From assembly GCA_963821815.1 (NCBI GenBank), contig CAWGFG010000006.1, forward strand, positions 682,001-746,000: a DNA stretch of 64,000 bases, written 5' to 3'. A program made the position numbers and the translations under genes. This document shows, in pieces, positions 15,883 to 24,412 of this stretch. This DNA comes from JASGTU01 sp963821815 (GTDB lineage: Bacteria > Chloroflexota > Anaerolineae > Caldilineales > Caldilineaceae). Numbering within the stretch: position 1 is the stretch's first letter; each line of letters begins with the position of its first letter. The notes below the pieces were generated by a model that ran no database searches, was not told the origin of the DNA, and saw only the letters and a program-made list of their open reading frames with translations.

Positions 15883-16878
15883 ATGTTCACAAACTCATAT
15901 CGTACTCGTACCGTCATACTCCCCGCTACAATCACAGTGCTGGCTATGCTGCTGTTTACGACTGCCGCTTGTGGAGCACAACGTGGAAGTAGCAGTCAAG
16001 AAGCTGATTTATTCCGTAACCCCCATCCCACATTTACGCCGACCGGCGGAGCGCCCGTCTCGATACAACCGGCAACAAATAGCGGCGTGCAACCTGCGCA
16101 ATCGGCTGGCGTGCTTGCGCGTACGGATAGTGAAGCCCAGCAACTCAGTTTACCCACGCCGAACGCCACTGAGATGCTCATCGCCGAAACCGTTCCGGAC
16201 GAGAGCCCAACTTGCGTTGTCAATGCGCCGCTAGTTAATTTGCGCGCCGAGTCCAACGCACGTTCGGATGTTGTGGATATGGTGGAGCGTGGTTCGGAGT
16301 TCGAAATCATTGGACGCAGTAACGATGATCAATGGTGGCAGGTCTGCTGCCAAGATGGTCAAGAAGTCTGGATTTCGCAGGAACTCGTCGATACGATAGG
16401 CGATGTGGACCAGGTGAAGGTCACCGACGCTGTTGCAAGCGAACCCGTACCGCCCAATGCAGGCGGGCCTGTCTCGGATACAGGCGCTGGAACGACCAAC
16501 TCCGATCCAGAGGCTAGACTTGAACTGGAGTCGAAGGAACAGTTTTCTGAGCAAGAACTTGTTCGCATCTTTGCCTACATTCACGACAGCGATTTATCAC
16601 TTCCGGGTTACGGCTTGCGCATTACGAAGGATGGGCAAGAAATTCCCACGAGCGGGTCATCCTTCGGCGGCCAACCGGCGTTCACTTGGCCGTTTCAGGA
16701 TACGCGTCAAAGGTACTACAACCTGAAGATCGAAATTGATGACATATCGCCAGTCGGAACATGGGCCGTTCAACCGGTCAACGCGCAGGGCGCCGTCATT
16801 GGCCCGTCAGCTGAGTTTACGTTGCAGGCAAATGATACCAATATGGAACTATATGTTCGCTATCAACTGATCAATTAG
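15883..16878 (+). CDS. SH3b-domain lipoprotein 3 of a tandem triad
   Basis: A 331-residue, more diverged paralogue 58 bp after the second lipoprotein. Signal sequence with lipobox TTAAC (C30). The linker is shorter and less Thr/Pro-rich than in the other two. The SH3b domain (about 111-172) has PLVNLRAESN, WWQVCC with C155-C156, and EVWI. The C-terminal domain (about 215-331) is beta-rich and ends NMELYVRYQL, parallel to the NREIYVAW/LGW ends of its neighbours. It stops 4 bp before the GT39-like gene, so the two are almost surely cotranscribed. Confidence 0.8.
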   Translation: MFTNSYRTRTVILPATITVLAMLLFTTAACGAQRGSSSQEADLFRNPHPTFTPTGGAPVSIQPATNSGVQPAQSAGVLARTDSEAQQLSLPTPNATEMLIAETVPDESPTCVVNAPLVNLRAESNARSDVVDMVERGSEFEIIGRSNDDQWWQVCCQDGQEVWISQELVDTIGDVDQVKVTDAVASEPVPPNAGGPVSDTGAGTTNSDPEARLELESKEQFSEQELVRIFAYIHDSDLSLPGYGLRITKDGQEIPTSGSSFGGQPAFTWPFQDTRQRYYNLKIEIDDISPVGTWAVQPVNAQGAVIGPSAEFTLQANDTNMELYVRYQLIN

Positions 16879-16882
16879 ACCT

Positions 16883-19711
16883 ATGAGCAGCTTTCGCAGA
16901 CTGCAAGTTAGGCCTAGCTTTTCTGTTTCGGTCGTTGTCGTCACACTGTTCGCTTTCGGTCTGCGATCTCTTCGACTGAACTGGCAACCCCTTTGGTGGG
17001 ACGAAGGCTACAGCGTCTACTTCGCCACCGAGCCGCTTAGGCGCATGGCGTCCCTGACCGCGCAGGATATCCATCCGCCACTTTATTATGCAGTGCTGCA
17101 TGGCTGGATAGGCATACTGTCCGACGCTCAACCTGCCGTTGTCCGGCTGTTTTCCATTAGTGTTGGAGTCTGTGCGGTTCCGCTGCTAGCCGTACTTACC
17201 TATCGCCTAACGAATCGCAGTCGAGTCGCAGGCGCTACTGCCGCACTGTTACTCACCCTCAATCCTCTTCACGTCTACTACAGCCAAGAAGTTCGTATGT
17301 ACAGCCTGGCAACGACGCTTGCTTTAGCATCGACTTTGGCGCTGGTCCTTTGGCTGGAGAGAAGCAGTAAAGAGCAACGTGCACTTGGTCCGCTAATAGT
17401 CTTTACGCTACTCACCGTAGCGATGCTGTATACCCTGTACTATACAGCTCTGTTGCTTGTTGCACAGTTTATTCTTGTGGCATGGAAGCTCAGGCGAGAG
17501 CGGCGCATTTTTTTAGGATATATCGGCGCCTTGATCGGTGCAGCCTTGTTGCTTACCCCGTGGCTTGTGTACGCCGTGCCGAAACTTGTTGCCTATGTTA
17601 ACGGCAAGGTGGTTGCCGACCAGGATATGTCCTTGAATATGGCTGAGTACGCGTGGCGGCATATGCAAGCGTTCATCGTTGGGCATGATTGGAATGGATT
17701 TATTAATTTAGTGGGAGTAAGTTTGGGGTGTGTATTATCGTTATTGTTGACTACACGAAATTCAACAGAACCTACTAGAAAGGGCTCTTCCAAAACTAGT
17801 CTCCCATTTCTTGCGGCGCTATTCCTGATACCTCTTGTCCTTGGTTACACCATTAACCTAGTCTATCCGTTCTTTCCCGAGCACGGCGAACGCCTACTAC
17901 TCTTCACACTGCCATACGCGCTGGGCTTTGTTGGTGCCTGCTACGCATCAAGCGCTCTTCCCTTGCCGCTCAAATCGGCCCTGCTCGTGCCACTTCTCTC
18001 GATGAATATCCTGGGCATATACTGCTTCTATTCCACGCCTCGCTACACCGAGCGCGATTATCGTCCGATTGTGGCATCTGTTACCCAGCTTGGCAACGCA
18101 GACGATACCGTACTGGCGCTCTTCCCCTGGCAAGTCGGCTACTGGCGCGCCTACGCGCCCAGAAACGCGTCTGGTGCACTGGCTGCTCCGCAACCAGAAC
18201 CCCTCGGACAAGAATTCCTTGAGTGGGATGAGCATATGCGCAATCAAATCGACGAACAGCTCGATGCCGGCACGCTCTGGTTTCCTGAGCCGCTTTCATT
18301 TGGGTCCACGCTGCCTTATGAGATCGAACAGCATCTAAACAACGCAGGGGTCAACGTCCTGAACCGATGGTACTCCGAGGCGACTCGTCTGACCGGTTGG
18401 ACAGCTAGAGCAGCGGACACATCGACAATCGAGCACATTGTGGACACTGATTTCGGCAACCTGATCGTCACAAGCGTAGTTGTTTCGGACGATGCTATCA
18501 CCAGTGCTAATTCGACGCTACAACTAGATATCCATTGGCAAAGAAAGACAATGGATGCCGATCCTACATTTTCCATTCAGCTAGTAGATGGTGTTGGGCG
18601 AGAATGGGCGCGACGCGACTACAGTCACGAGCCATCTACAGCCGCAGAAAGTGCAGACGGCGCCCAACAGCTGTCTTGCTTCGGCATGCTAATTCCATAT
18701 GGCATCCCACCGGGCGCCTACACGCTTCAATTATCGGTCCTGACTGAGGATGGCTACGATCTGAAGACCGCCTCAGACGAGTCAATGGTCCCCGGTAGTA
18801 AGGTATCGGTCACCGATATTAAGGTGGCAGCACAATCTTCACCGGCGCCTTCGTATCGCGCCCCGGTTACATATCCTTTCAACGCACGCCAAACGCTCGT
18901 GGACATGCATCTGCTCGGCGCGTGGACAGAAAATGCGACGTCGGTGCTAGCGGGCACAGAGCTTTCGTTCAGAGCCGTATTACAGAGCATAAATGACTCG
19001 TCGCAGAACTACAGCCTGCGCTCCGTTCTTTGGGATCAGAATGGCAATGAAGTTGCTTCATACGAAGGCTGGAGTCTACCCGACTATACCTCCGACACTT
19101 GGCCCATGGGTAGCATTGTTCAGGTACCGGTAACCATCCAGATTCCGGGTTATCTGCAGGCGGGCACGTATAGTGTTGGCGTAGGTCTCGTCTCTCAGAG
19201 TTCACCAGCGGAGTTAGCTCCCCAACCGTTGTTCGACCTATCGATTACGCGACGAGAGGCATCGTACACGCCCATCGTGTCAGCGAATCCCATTGAGCCG
19301 CCAGCGCAATTCGCTACACATGTGCTGCTTCACGGGTATGAACTTCAAGAACAGCCGGATGGCATTCGCCTGCTCCTAGAGTGGGAGGCGCTTCAACCCA
19401 TCCTGCCCCAGCAAAGCATCTTTGTGCATGTTGCCAATTCTGAAGATAGCACCAACGGCGAAGTCATTGTCGCTCAGCAGGACGGCGAGCCAACCACGCC
19501 GACTGGCGCTGCTCCAACCGGTAGCTGGCAAACCGGTGAGTGGCTGACCACAGTGCACGATATCACCTTAAGCGGCGAAGAACTGCAGATGCTATATGAT
19601 GGTGAGTTGGTACTTCGCGTTGGAATGTACGATCCTGAAACAGGCATACGACTGCCCGTCGCAATCGACGGTACGCCAATTGGCGACAGCGTAAATCTCA
19701 CTGAACCATGA
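16883..19711 (+). CDS. GT39/PMT-like integral-membrane glycosyltransferase with long extracytoplasmic tail
   Basis: A 942-residue protein. The N-terminal about 400 residues contain about ten transmembrane helices. The first outer loop has WWDEGY (D40, E41), then QDIHPPLYY and PLHVYYSQEVRMY, the acidic and aromatic loop motifs of PMT/ArnT-type (GT-C) glycosyltransferases that use polyprenyl-phosphate sugars. The remaining about 540 residues are soluble and beta-rich, with at least two Ig-like stretches; the family normally ends sooner. It follows the lipoprotein triad by 4 bp. Inference: it may glycosylate the Thr/Pro linkers of those lipoproteins or another envelope polymer. The acceptor is unproven. 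Confidence 0.75.
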   Translation: MSSFRRLQVRPSFSVSVVVVTLFAFGLRSLRLNWQPLWWDEGYSVYFATEPLRRMASLTAQDIHPPLYYAVLHGWIGILSDAQPAVVRLFSISVGVCAVPLLAVLTYRLTNRSRVAGATAALLLTLNPLHVYYSQEVRMYSLATTLALASTLALVLWLERSSKEQRALGPLIVFTLLTVAMLYTLYYTALLLVAQFILVAWKLRRERRIFLGYIGALIGAALLLTPWLVYAVPKLVAYVNGKVVADQDMSLNMAEYAWRHMQAFIVGHDWNGFINLVGVSLGCVLSLLLTTRNSTEPTRKGSSKTSLPFLAALFLIPLVLGYTINLVYPFFPEHGERLLLFTLPYALGFVGACYASSALPLPLKSALLVPLLSMNILGIYCFYSTPRYTERDYRPIVASVTQLGNADDTVLALFPWQVGYWRAYAPRNASGALAAPQPEPLGQEFLEWDEHMRNQIDEQLDAGTLWFPEPLSFGSTLPYEIEQHLNNAGVNVLNRWYSEATRLTGWTARAADTSTIEHIVDTDFGNLIVTSVVVSDDAITSANSTLQLDIHWQRKTMDADPTFSIQLVDGVGREWARRDYSHEPSTAAESADGAQQLSCFGMLIPYGIPPGAYTLQLSVLTEDGYDLKTASDESMVPGSKVSVTDIKVAAQSSPAPSYRAPVTYPFNARQTLVDMHLLGAWTENATSVLAGTELSFRAVLQSINDSSQNYSLRSVLWDQNGNEVASYEGWSLPDYTSDTWPMGSIVQVPVTIQIPGYLQAGTYSVGVGLVSQSSPAELAPQPLFDLSITRREASYTPIVSANPIEPPAQFATHVLLHGYELQEQPDGIRLLLEWEALQPILPQQSIFVHVANSEDSTNGEVIVAQQDGEPTTPTGAAPTGSWQTGEWLTTVHDITLSGEELQMLYDGELVLRVGMYDPETGIRLPVAIDGTPIGDSVNLTEP

Positions 19712-19825
19712 TATGCTATTGTTGCTTCGAGCGTTGTTCCAATGAATCGGCGCAACGATTTCGAATCGTCATCGTACTGTTATCTTGGATTCGGATGCCA
19801 AATAACTATTCATGAGGAACCAACA

Positions 19826-20332
19826 ATGGACGAAAATCAAGAACAAAGTGCGAAGAACACATCGGATGAGAAGGCGGCTGCCGCCAGCGATGCTTTACTG
19901 GACGAACTGACGCGATTGGGTCGCAAGCTTGTCGAAGTTGTAGACACAGCCTGGAATAGCGAACAGCGGCGGCAAATTCAGGAAGAGATTCGCAAGGGTC
20001 TCAATAGAATGGCCGATTCGCTTGAGTCAGGGTTTCAGGAAGTTAGCGAGAAGGAAAAGACGAAAGAAGTCATCGGCAAGGCTAGTGACGTTGCGGATGA
20101 TGTGGTTGATAAAGTGCGCAAGAGTGAGTCCGCCAACGAGATTGCCGCAGGGCTGGCAGCCGGTTTCCACGCGCTGGGCGACCAACTCGACAAGATCTCT
20201 CGCGAGATTCACGCCAATCAATCATCTTCGTCGAGCAGTAATGCCGGTAAAAGCTCCGCAGAGGAGAAATCTGACGCACAAGATATTCCTATTTCCGAGG
20301 AGCAGCCGCACAATAAGCATGATGCTAGCTGA
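19826..20332 (+). CDS. Small acidic helical protein, function unknown
   Basis: From ATG 19826, with AGGA upstream, the product has 168 residues; a longer open frame begins at 19742 but lacks protein-like sequence. Residues 20-130 form charged amphipathic helices (LDELTRLGRKLVEVVDTAW, then GKASDVADDVVDKVRK). The tail is Ser- and Glu/Asp-rich and disordered. No signal peptide or membrane helix is seen. I do not recognise a named family. It ends just before a strong terminator and may be the last gene of the lipoprotein operon, 114 bp after the GT39-like gene. Confidence 0.65.
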   Translation: MDENQEQSAKNTSDEKAAAASDALLDELTRLGRKLVEVVDTAWNSEQRRQIQEEIRKGLNRMADSLESGFQEVSEKEKTKEVIGKASDVADDVVDKVRKSESANEIAAGLAAGFHALGDQLDKISREIHANQSSSSSSNAGKSSAEEKSDAQDIPISEEQPHNKHDAS

Positions 20333-20338
20333 ATAAGT

Positions 20339-20372
20339 ACAAGGGCTCCAGCCTTGTCACTGGAGCCCTTGT
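20339..20372. terminator. Bidirectional terminator between convergent genes
   Basis: A 13-bp perfect stem (20339-20351 with 20360-20372) closes an 8-nt loop. It lies between the convergent helical-protein gene and the epimerase gene. The T-tracts are short, so termination strength is uncertain. Confidence 0.6.
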
Positions 20373-20400
20373 ATTACCGAGTACAAATCTGGAGTTACGC

Positions 20401-21462
20401 TTAGAAGAACAGCTTGGCTAGGCCAAGTGCGCCCTGCTTCCACGGCACACGATGATTGACTCCTGACGCTCCCTTAAAGCTCGATTCATTGTCGATATAC
20501 CACTGGTAGTTGCGGATCAGTGCGTCCCTGTTCGAGTACTTCGGTTTGTAGTCGAGCAGGCTCTCCGCTTTCTCAATGGAAACAAATGAGTCCTCTGTAA
20601 CCGTTTCGTATACCCACCGATACAGCGGGCTTAGATTCACCTTTTCGAGCATGCGCAGCGTCCAAATTGCGGGAGCAGCGGGTAGGGACACAATCTTCTT
20701 GCCATAGCCTGCATAGTCCAACACAGCTTGATAATCATCGCGGATGGATCCGAATTCTTTGGCGCCGATGTTGAACTCGTCGTTTACTTCGTCACAATCG
20801 CCAAACACGACAGTGTAGATCGCATCGCACAGGTCTTCCACGTCCAGCAGTTGGTACAAATTCTCGCCGCTTCCAAGCACTGGAAAATTCTTACCGTCTT
20901 CCGCCCAGTCGTAAAACAAGGCAAAGACGCCGAGGCGCTCCGGACCGACAAATGACTTCGGGCGAATTATGGGAATGCACATCCCTTTGTCCCGGTACTG
21001 TTTACAGAGATCCTCGGCGATTACCTTCGCTTCCCCATAGGGACCTACGCCCTCCAGCTTGTCATCTTCATAGAGCGGATGATGGTCGGGGATGCCGTAG
21101 ACAGCCGTGGATGAGATGTGCACCACACGATCGACGCCATGCTCCATGGCCTTATCCAGCACGACGCGCAAACCGTCGATGTCGGTTGAATAGATATCCT
21201 CCGGCTCATAGAGCGGCAATGCTGCAGCTGTATGAATAACAAGGTCAACGCCGTGCATTGCTCGATCGACGTCCAGCGGTTGGCGGATATCACCTTTCAC
21301 TTCTACAATCTGACTTCGTTCCGGATAATCAAAATCAATCAGGTCCAATGTGACTACTTTGTGCCCTTTTGCAAGGAGATAGCGTACTAGATTGATGCCA
21401 AGGAAGCCAGCGCCACCCGTTATTAGTACAGTCTTGCTCGAGCTTCTATTCAGTTCAGTCAT
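20401..21462 (-). CDS. NAD(P)-dependent epimerase/dehydratase (extended SDR)
   Basis: A 353-residue extended short-chain dehydrogenase. The Rossmann motif is GGAGFLG at about residues 16-22. The catalytic YxxxK is YGEAK near 146-150, after HISSTAVYG. The sequence resembles nucleotide-sugar epimerases and 4,6-dehydratases. Substrate specificity cannot be read from it. The C-terminal part (about 270-353) holds a DYKPKYSNRDALIRNYQWY segment typical of the substrate domain. The Nudix gene lies upstream on the same strand, about 29 bp away, so a two-gene unit is possible. Confidence 0.85.
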   Translation of the reverse strand: MTELNRSSSKTVLITGGAGFLGINLVRYLLAKGHKVVTLDLIDFDYPERSQIVEVKGDIRQPLDVDRAMHGVDLVIHTAAALPLYEPEDIYSTDIDGLRVVLDKAMEHGVDRVVHISSTAVYGIPDHHPLYEDDKLEGVGPYGEAKVIAEDLCKQYRDKGMCIPIIRPKSFVGPERLGVFALFYDWAEDGKNFPVLGSGENLYQLLDVEDLCDAIYTVVFGDCDEVNDEFNIGAKEFGSIRDDYQAVLDYAGYGKKIVSLPAAPAIWTLRMLEKVNLSPLYRWVYETVTEDSFVSIEKAESLLDYKPKYSNRDALIRNYQWYIDNESSFKGASGVNHRVPWKQGALGLAKLFF

Positions 21463-21491
21463 AATCCAAAAGGTCCGTCCCTAACATATAT

Positions 21492-22034
21492 TCAAGAATA
21501 TATACTGTGGTCTGGCAACAGGTCGTCTGCTCGCCAGCGTCGGATCAGCTCTCGAGAAGATTCGAAGGCAATGTGATCCGGAAGGCGCTCCTTCGAAAAC
21601 CAAGCAGCGGCATCCACGTCATCATGGGCGTGCACGATGGGTGGAATAATGCTCGATAAATCCACCCGATAGGCAATGACAATACCACCGATAACTCGAC
21701 TCGTCTTCGCAAACGGATAGATGTCCAGAAACTCACCCGGCTGTACTTTGAGGCCAACTTCCTCGTACAACTCTCGCGACAAGGCATCTCGCGGCATCTC
21801 GCCCGCATCCATATAGCCGCCCGGCAGTGCCCATTGACCCATAGCAGGTTGCACGCCGCGCCGGACCAGCAGTACCTTATCTCCGGCTGTCACAAGGCCA
21901 ATAACGGCAACCTTCGGATCGTTAAACTGTGTAAACCCGCATAGCGGACAGACTCGACGGTTGTTGCCAAAGATATACCTGGTTTCCATATCGACGCCGC
22001 AATACGGGCAATAAACATAATCCAGATCGGCCAA
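21492..22034 (-). CDS. Nudix hydrolase with N-terminal zinc ribbon
   Basis: I chose a TTG start at 22034 because AAAGGAA lies 7 nt upstream and the conserved sequence begins at once; an open frame continues to a GTG at 22121, with ATGs at 22079 and 22073. The 180-residue product has a zinc ribbon (C9, C12, C29, C32) as in NADH pyrophosphatase-like proteins. The Nudix box GGYMDAGEMPRDALSRELYEEVG is complete with all catalytic glutamates. It probably hydrolyses a nucleoside diphosphate derivative (substrate unknown). It is divergent from sucC. Confidence 0.8.
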   Translation of the reverse strand: MADLDYVYCPYCGVDMETRYIFGNNRRVCPLCGFTQFNDPKVAVIGLVTAGDKVLLVRRGVQPAMGQWALPGGYMDAGEMPRDALSRELYEEVGLKVQPGEFLDIYPFAKTSRVIGGIVIAYRVDLSSIIPPIVHAHDDVDAAAWFSKERLPDHIAFESSRELIRRWRADDLLPDHSIYS

Positions 22035-22141
22035 AACACTTTCCTTTCTCGACAAAGCAGTATACCGTGCCATACTCATGTCAGAAAAAGTTGAAATGTC
22101 TGAACCGGCAGAGTTCCACAATCCGGTCAGCGAAATCTAAT

Positions 22142-22171
22142 TTGTCGACCAATGGTCAACGATACTATAAT
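22142..22171 (+). promoter_or_regulatory. Candidate sucCD promoter with embedded palindrome
   Basis: TTGTCG (22142-22147) and a perfect TATAAT (22166-22171) are 18 nt apart, about 125 bp upstream of sucC. The spacer contains the inverted repeat GACC-AAT-GGTC (about 22147-22157), which could be an operator. Confidence 0.5.
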
Positions 22172-22294
22172 CGACTCGTCGGAACAAGGACAAAACCAAG
22201 TGTACGCAGAGGCTTCAAATGGAGCTGCAAATGCTGTTGTCCATCATTACATGCCACACGATCTTGCTGATTCAGCAACGAAGGAGGCGCCAGT

Positions 22295-23437
22295 TTGAAC
22301 CTACATGAGTACCAGTCGAAACGCATCTTCGCAGAACACGGTATTCGAATTCCAAAAGGAGAAGTAGCCGTAACGCCCGCAGATGCCAGAACCATTGCGG
22401 ATGAGTTGGGCATACCCGTGGTTGTTAAGAGTCAAGTGCTTGTCGGAGGGCGCGGAAAGGCGGGCGGGATCAAGCTGGCTGCCACGCCCAAAGAAGCCGA
22501 GGCCGTCGCCGACGCAATCCTTGGCATGGACATTAAGGGCCTGACTGTCAAGAAAGTGCTTGTCGACGAGGCAGCTGATATCCGGTCAGAGATCTACCTT
22601 GGTGCAGTACTGGACCGGGCGCAGCAGCGTGTTGTCATGATGGCTAGCAGTGAAGGAGGTATGGAAATTGAGCAAGTCGCCGCCCATACGCCCGAGAATA
22701 TCATCACCGTTGCCGTCCATCCTTTCCTGGGACTGCGCGACCACCAGGCGCGAATCTTGGCTGACGGTATTGGTTTGCCAAAGGAGCACGTGCGTGATTT
22801 CGTGATGGTAGCCAAAGGTCTTTACGAAACGTACATATCGGTCGACGCCACCCTTGCGGAGATAAACCCGCTTGTCATTACCGATGACGGTTCGTTGGTC
22901 GCCGTAGATGGTAAGATTTCACTCGACGATAGCGCCTTGTTCCGGCACACGAAGCTGGCAGAAATGCGAGATCTCGATGCTGAAGACCCTTCTGAGCAAG
23001 AAGCTCGTATGCATGGACTCAGCTATATCCAGCTGGACGGTGAAATCGGGTGTCTCGTCAACGGCGCTGGTTTGGCAATGGCGACCATGGACATCGTGAA
23101 GCTTTATGGCGGCGAGCCGGCGAATTTCCTGGACATTGGCGGCGGCGCACAAGCCGAAACCGTTGCGGCTGCGTTGCGGATCATTCTTTCGGACGCCAGG
23201 GTCAAAGCCGTGCTGATCAACATTTTCGGCGGCATCACCCGCTGCGATGAAGTCGCGAACGGTATCTTGGAAGCGATGAGTATGCTGGATGTGAAAGTGC
23301 CGTTCATTGTGCGTCTGGTCGGCACCAACGAAGCGGAAGGTCGTCAGATAATCGCCGATGCGAATCTTGAAACAGCCGACAGCTTAGCCAACGCCGCACA
23401 AAAAGTCGTAGCAGCAACCAAAGGAGCAGGCGCATGA
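22295..23437 (+). CDS. sucC: Succinyl-CoA synthetase (ADP-forming) beta subunit
   Basis: A 380-residue ATP-grasp subunit. With SucD it interconverts succinyl-CoA and succinate, with nucleotide phosphorylation, in the TCA cycle. The start is a TTG: AAGGAGG (22281-22287) sits 7 nt before it and MNLHEYQSK is the canonical N-terminus. ATP-grasp motifs include VVKSQVLVGGRGKAGG near residue 45 and the magnesium-binding EINPL near 190. The C-terminal flavodoxin-like domain has NIFGGITRCDEVA. The stop overlaps the sucD start in ATGA. Confidence 0.96.
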   Translation: MNLHEYQSKRIFAEHGIRIPKGEVAVTPADARTIADELGIPVVVKSQVLVGGRGKAGGIKLAATPKEAEAVADAILGMDIKGLTVKKVLVDEAADIRSEIYLGAVLDRAQQRVVMMASSEGGMEIEQVAAHTPENIITVAVHPFLGLRDHQARILADGIGLPKEHVRDFVMVAKGLYETYISVDATLAEINPLVITDDGSLVAVDGKISLDDSALFRHTKLAEMRDLDAEDPSEQEARMHGLSYIQLDGEIGCLVNGAGLAMATMDIVKLYGGEPANFLDIGGGAQAETVAAALRIILSDARVKAVLINIFGGITRCDEVANGILEAMSMLDVKVPFIVRLVGTNEAEGRQIIADANLETADSLANAAQKVVAATKGAGA

Positions 23438-24315
23438 GCATCCTGATCGGAAATGACTCACGCATCGTCGTCCAAGGCATCACCGGACGCGAAGGCGCCT
23501 TTCATACACAGCAGATGATCGACTACGGAACCAGCGTTGTCGCTGGCGTCACGCCGGGAAAAGGCGGCGAATGGGCTGTCGGCAACACACCTGTCTTTGA
23601 TACAGTCAATGAAGCGGTCGCCGCGACCGGCGCCAATGTCAGTGTCATCTTTGTACCGGCTCGTTTCGCACAGGATGCCATCATTGAAGCGGCGGACGCT
23701 GGCGTAGAACTGGTTGTCTGCATTACGGAGGGTATTCCGGCTCTGGATATGGTGCAGGTAGCCGCCTACCTCAGTACGCTGCCGACGCGTCTGCTGGGAC
23801 CAAACTGTCCTGGCGTGATTACACCTGGTGAAGCAAAAGTCGGCATAATGCCCGGCCATATCCATGTCCCTGGCAATGTAGGGCTGGTCAGCCGCTCCGG
23901 CACGCTCACATATGAGGTGGTCTATGCGCTGACAGCACGCGGTATCGGCCAGAGCACTGCGCTGGGCATCGGCGGCGATCCCATCATCGGTACACGATTT
24001 GTTGATGCGCTGGAGCTCTTCCAGAACGATCCGGACACGGACCAGATCGTGCTCATCGGCGAGATCGGCGGCACGGATGAACAGATCGCGGCCGAGTATA
24101 TTGCGACTAAAATGGATAAGCCTGTTACCGCCTTCATTGCCGGGCAGACCGCCCCGCCAGGTAGACGGATGGGACACGCCGGCGCGATCATTTCGGGCGG
24201 CGAAGGCACAGCAGCCGAGAAAATGGCAGCGCTAAAAGAAGCCGGCGCACAAATCGCCAGCCATCCGGAAGAGATAGCCGAAGTTGTTGCGGCGAACCTG
24301 AGCAAAGAGATGTAG
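23434..24315 (+). CDS. sucD: Succinyl-CoA synthetase alpha subunit
   Basis: A 293-residue CoA-binding subunit that carries the phosphohistidine. The N-terminal Rossmann-like domain has VQGITGREG and GVTPGKGG. GPNCPGVITPGEAKVGIMPGH and SRSGTLTYE are family motifs. The phosphorylated His lies in GHAGAI near residue 247. The start overlaps the sucC stop by 4 nt (translational coupling). A strong terminator follows at 24342. Confidence 0.96.
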   Translation: MSILIGNDSRIVVQGITGREGAFHTQQMIDYGTSVVAGVTPGKGGEWAVGNTPVFDTVNEAVAATGANVSVIFVPARFAQDAIIEAADAGVELVVCITEGIPALDMVQVAAYLSTLPTRLLGPNCPGVITPGEAKVGIMPGHIHVPGNVGLVSRSGTLTYEVVYALTARGIGQSTALGIGGDPIIGTRFVDALELFQNDPDTDQIVLIGEIGGTDEQIAAEYIATKMDKPVTAFIAGQTAPPGRRMGHAGAIISGGEGTAAEKMAALKEAGAQIASHPEEIAEVVAANLSKEM

Positions 24316-24341
24316 GTACAACCTAGAAAGAAATCTGACAG

Positions 24342-24394
24342 CGAAGGTATCTGTCCGAGACATTCAGTCTAACAGATACCTTCGTTTTATTTTG
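24342..24394 (+). terminator. Intrinsic terminator after sucCD
   Basis: A 13-bp perfect stem (24342-24354 with 24372-24384) with a 17-nt loop is followed by TTTTATTTT. It lies 27 bp after the sucD stop and also separates sucD from the convergent ABC genes. Confidence 0.85.
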
Positions 24395-24412
24395 TGCAGA
24401 GCGATTTGCGAG

